Below are positions 5,795 to 5,801 of a stretch of DNA of 5,801 nt, piece after piece (position 1 is the first letter of the stretch; each line of letters begins with the position of its first letter). This DNA is from CAZCVI01 sp964502145 (lineage in GTDB: Bacteria > Acidobacteriota > Aminicenantia > UBA2199), in NCBI GenBank assembly GCA_964502145.1, contig CAZCVI010000159.1, forward strand, positions 1 to 5,801, given 5' to 3'. The translations under genes were made by a program, and so were the position numbers. The notes under the pieces were generated by a model. It was given only the letters and a program-made list of their open reading frames with translations, searched no databases and was not told where the DNA came from.

Positions 5795-5801
5795 TTCCTA
5801 T

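Larger units (their letters stand above)
5585..5801. other. Non-coding right end with repeats and hairpins, no gene seen
   Basis: No coding sequence can be supported in the 217 bases after the last stop codon. The stretch holds two 9-bp GGGAGGAAT units (5660-5677), an inverted repeat around a T-run (5676-5709) and two further inverted repeats (5720-5752 and 5752-5794). A classical intrinsic terminator, meaning a GC-rich hairpin directly followed by a T-run, is not present. The next gene, if co-directional, probably starts beyond the window. Confidence 0.6.

Noticed and set aside
5735..5796. Integron attC-type recombination site
   Set aside because: The RYYYAAC and GTRRRRY-type core sites are not found at the ends of the inverted repeat, and no integrase or cassette structure is visible.
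5779..5801. ATG at 5779 as the start of a downstream gene
   Set aside because: The frame stays open to the edge for only seven full codons, has no ribosome binding site and overlaps the right arm of an inverted repeat.

Overview
The window carries four plus-strand genes that supply sugar-nucleotide precursors for cell-surface or extracellular polysaccharide. In order they are a UDP-glucuronate 4-epimerase-like enzyme (187-1305), a UDP-glucose 6-dehydrogenase (1543-2922), glucosamine-6-phosphate synthase GlmS (2938-4794) and a short sugar-1-phosphate nucleotidyltransferase (4892-5584). No RNA gene, CRISPR array, transposase or phage gene was found, and no coding sequence of appreciable length outside these four.

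The genes fit one pathway map. The dehydrogenase makes UDP-glucuronate from UDP-glucose, and the epimerase can convert it to UDP-galacturonate. GlmS diverts fructose-6-phosphate and glutamine to glucosamine-6-phosphate. The nucleotidyltransferase activates a sugar-1-phosphate whose identity cannot be read from the sequence. Glycosyltransferases and export genes presumably lie outside the window. Dehydrogenase and glmS are 15 bases apart and look co-transcribed from a near-consensus sigma-70 promoter at 1389-1417. The last gene follows after 97 bases holding a long inverted repeat, and may belong to the same transcript.

The non-coding stretches are the less ordinary part. Each holds a different short-period repeat or inverted repeat: 21-bp units at 1-97, 9-bp units at 1315-1359, a 15-bp duplication at 1425-1454, an inverted repeat built of heptamers at 4808-4875, and 9-bp units plus hairpins at 5660-5794. 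A 12-bp tandem repeat even forms the start of the epimerase gene. A compact stem-loop in the dehydrogenase leader (1477-1508) resembles part of the c-di-GMP-I (GEMM) riboswitch but lacks most of it.

The organism is a bacterium with strong AGGAG-type ribosome binding sites, moderate base composition and repeat-rich spacers. Such spacers are known from some environmental bacteria (for example cyanobacteria, large sulphur bacteria and members of the PVC group), but the window does not settle the phylum. The dehydrogenase is strikingly close to the animal-type enzyme, a form also found in some bacteria. I see no clearly new biological system; the spacer repeats and the leader structure are the best leads.
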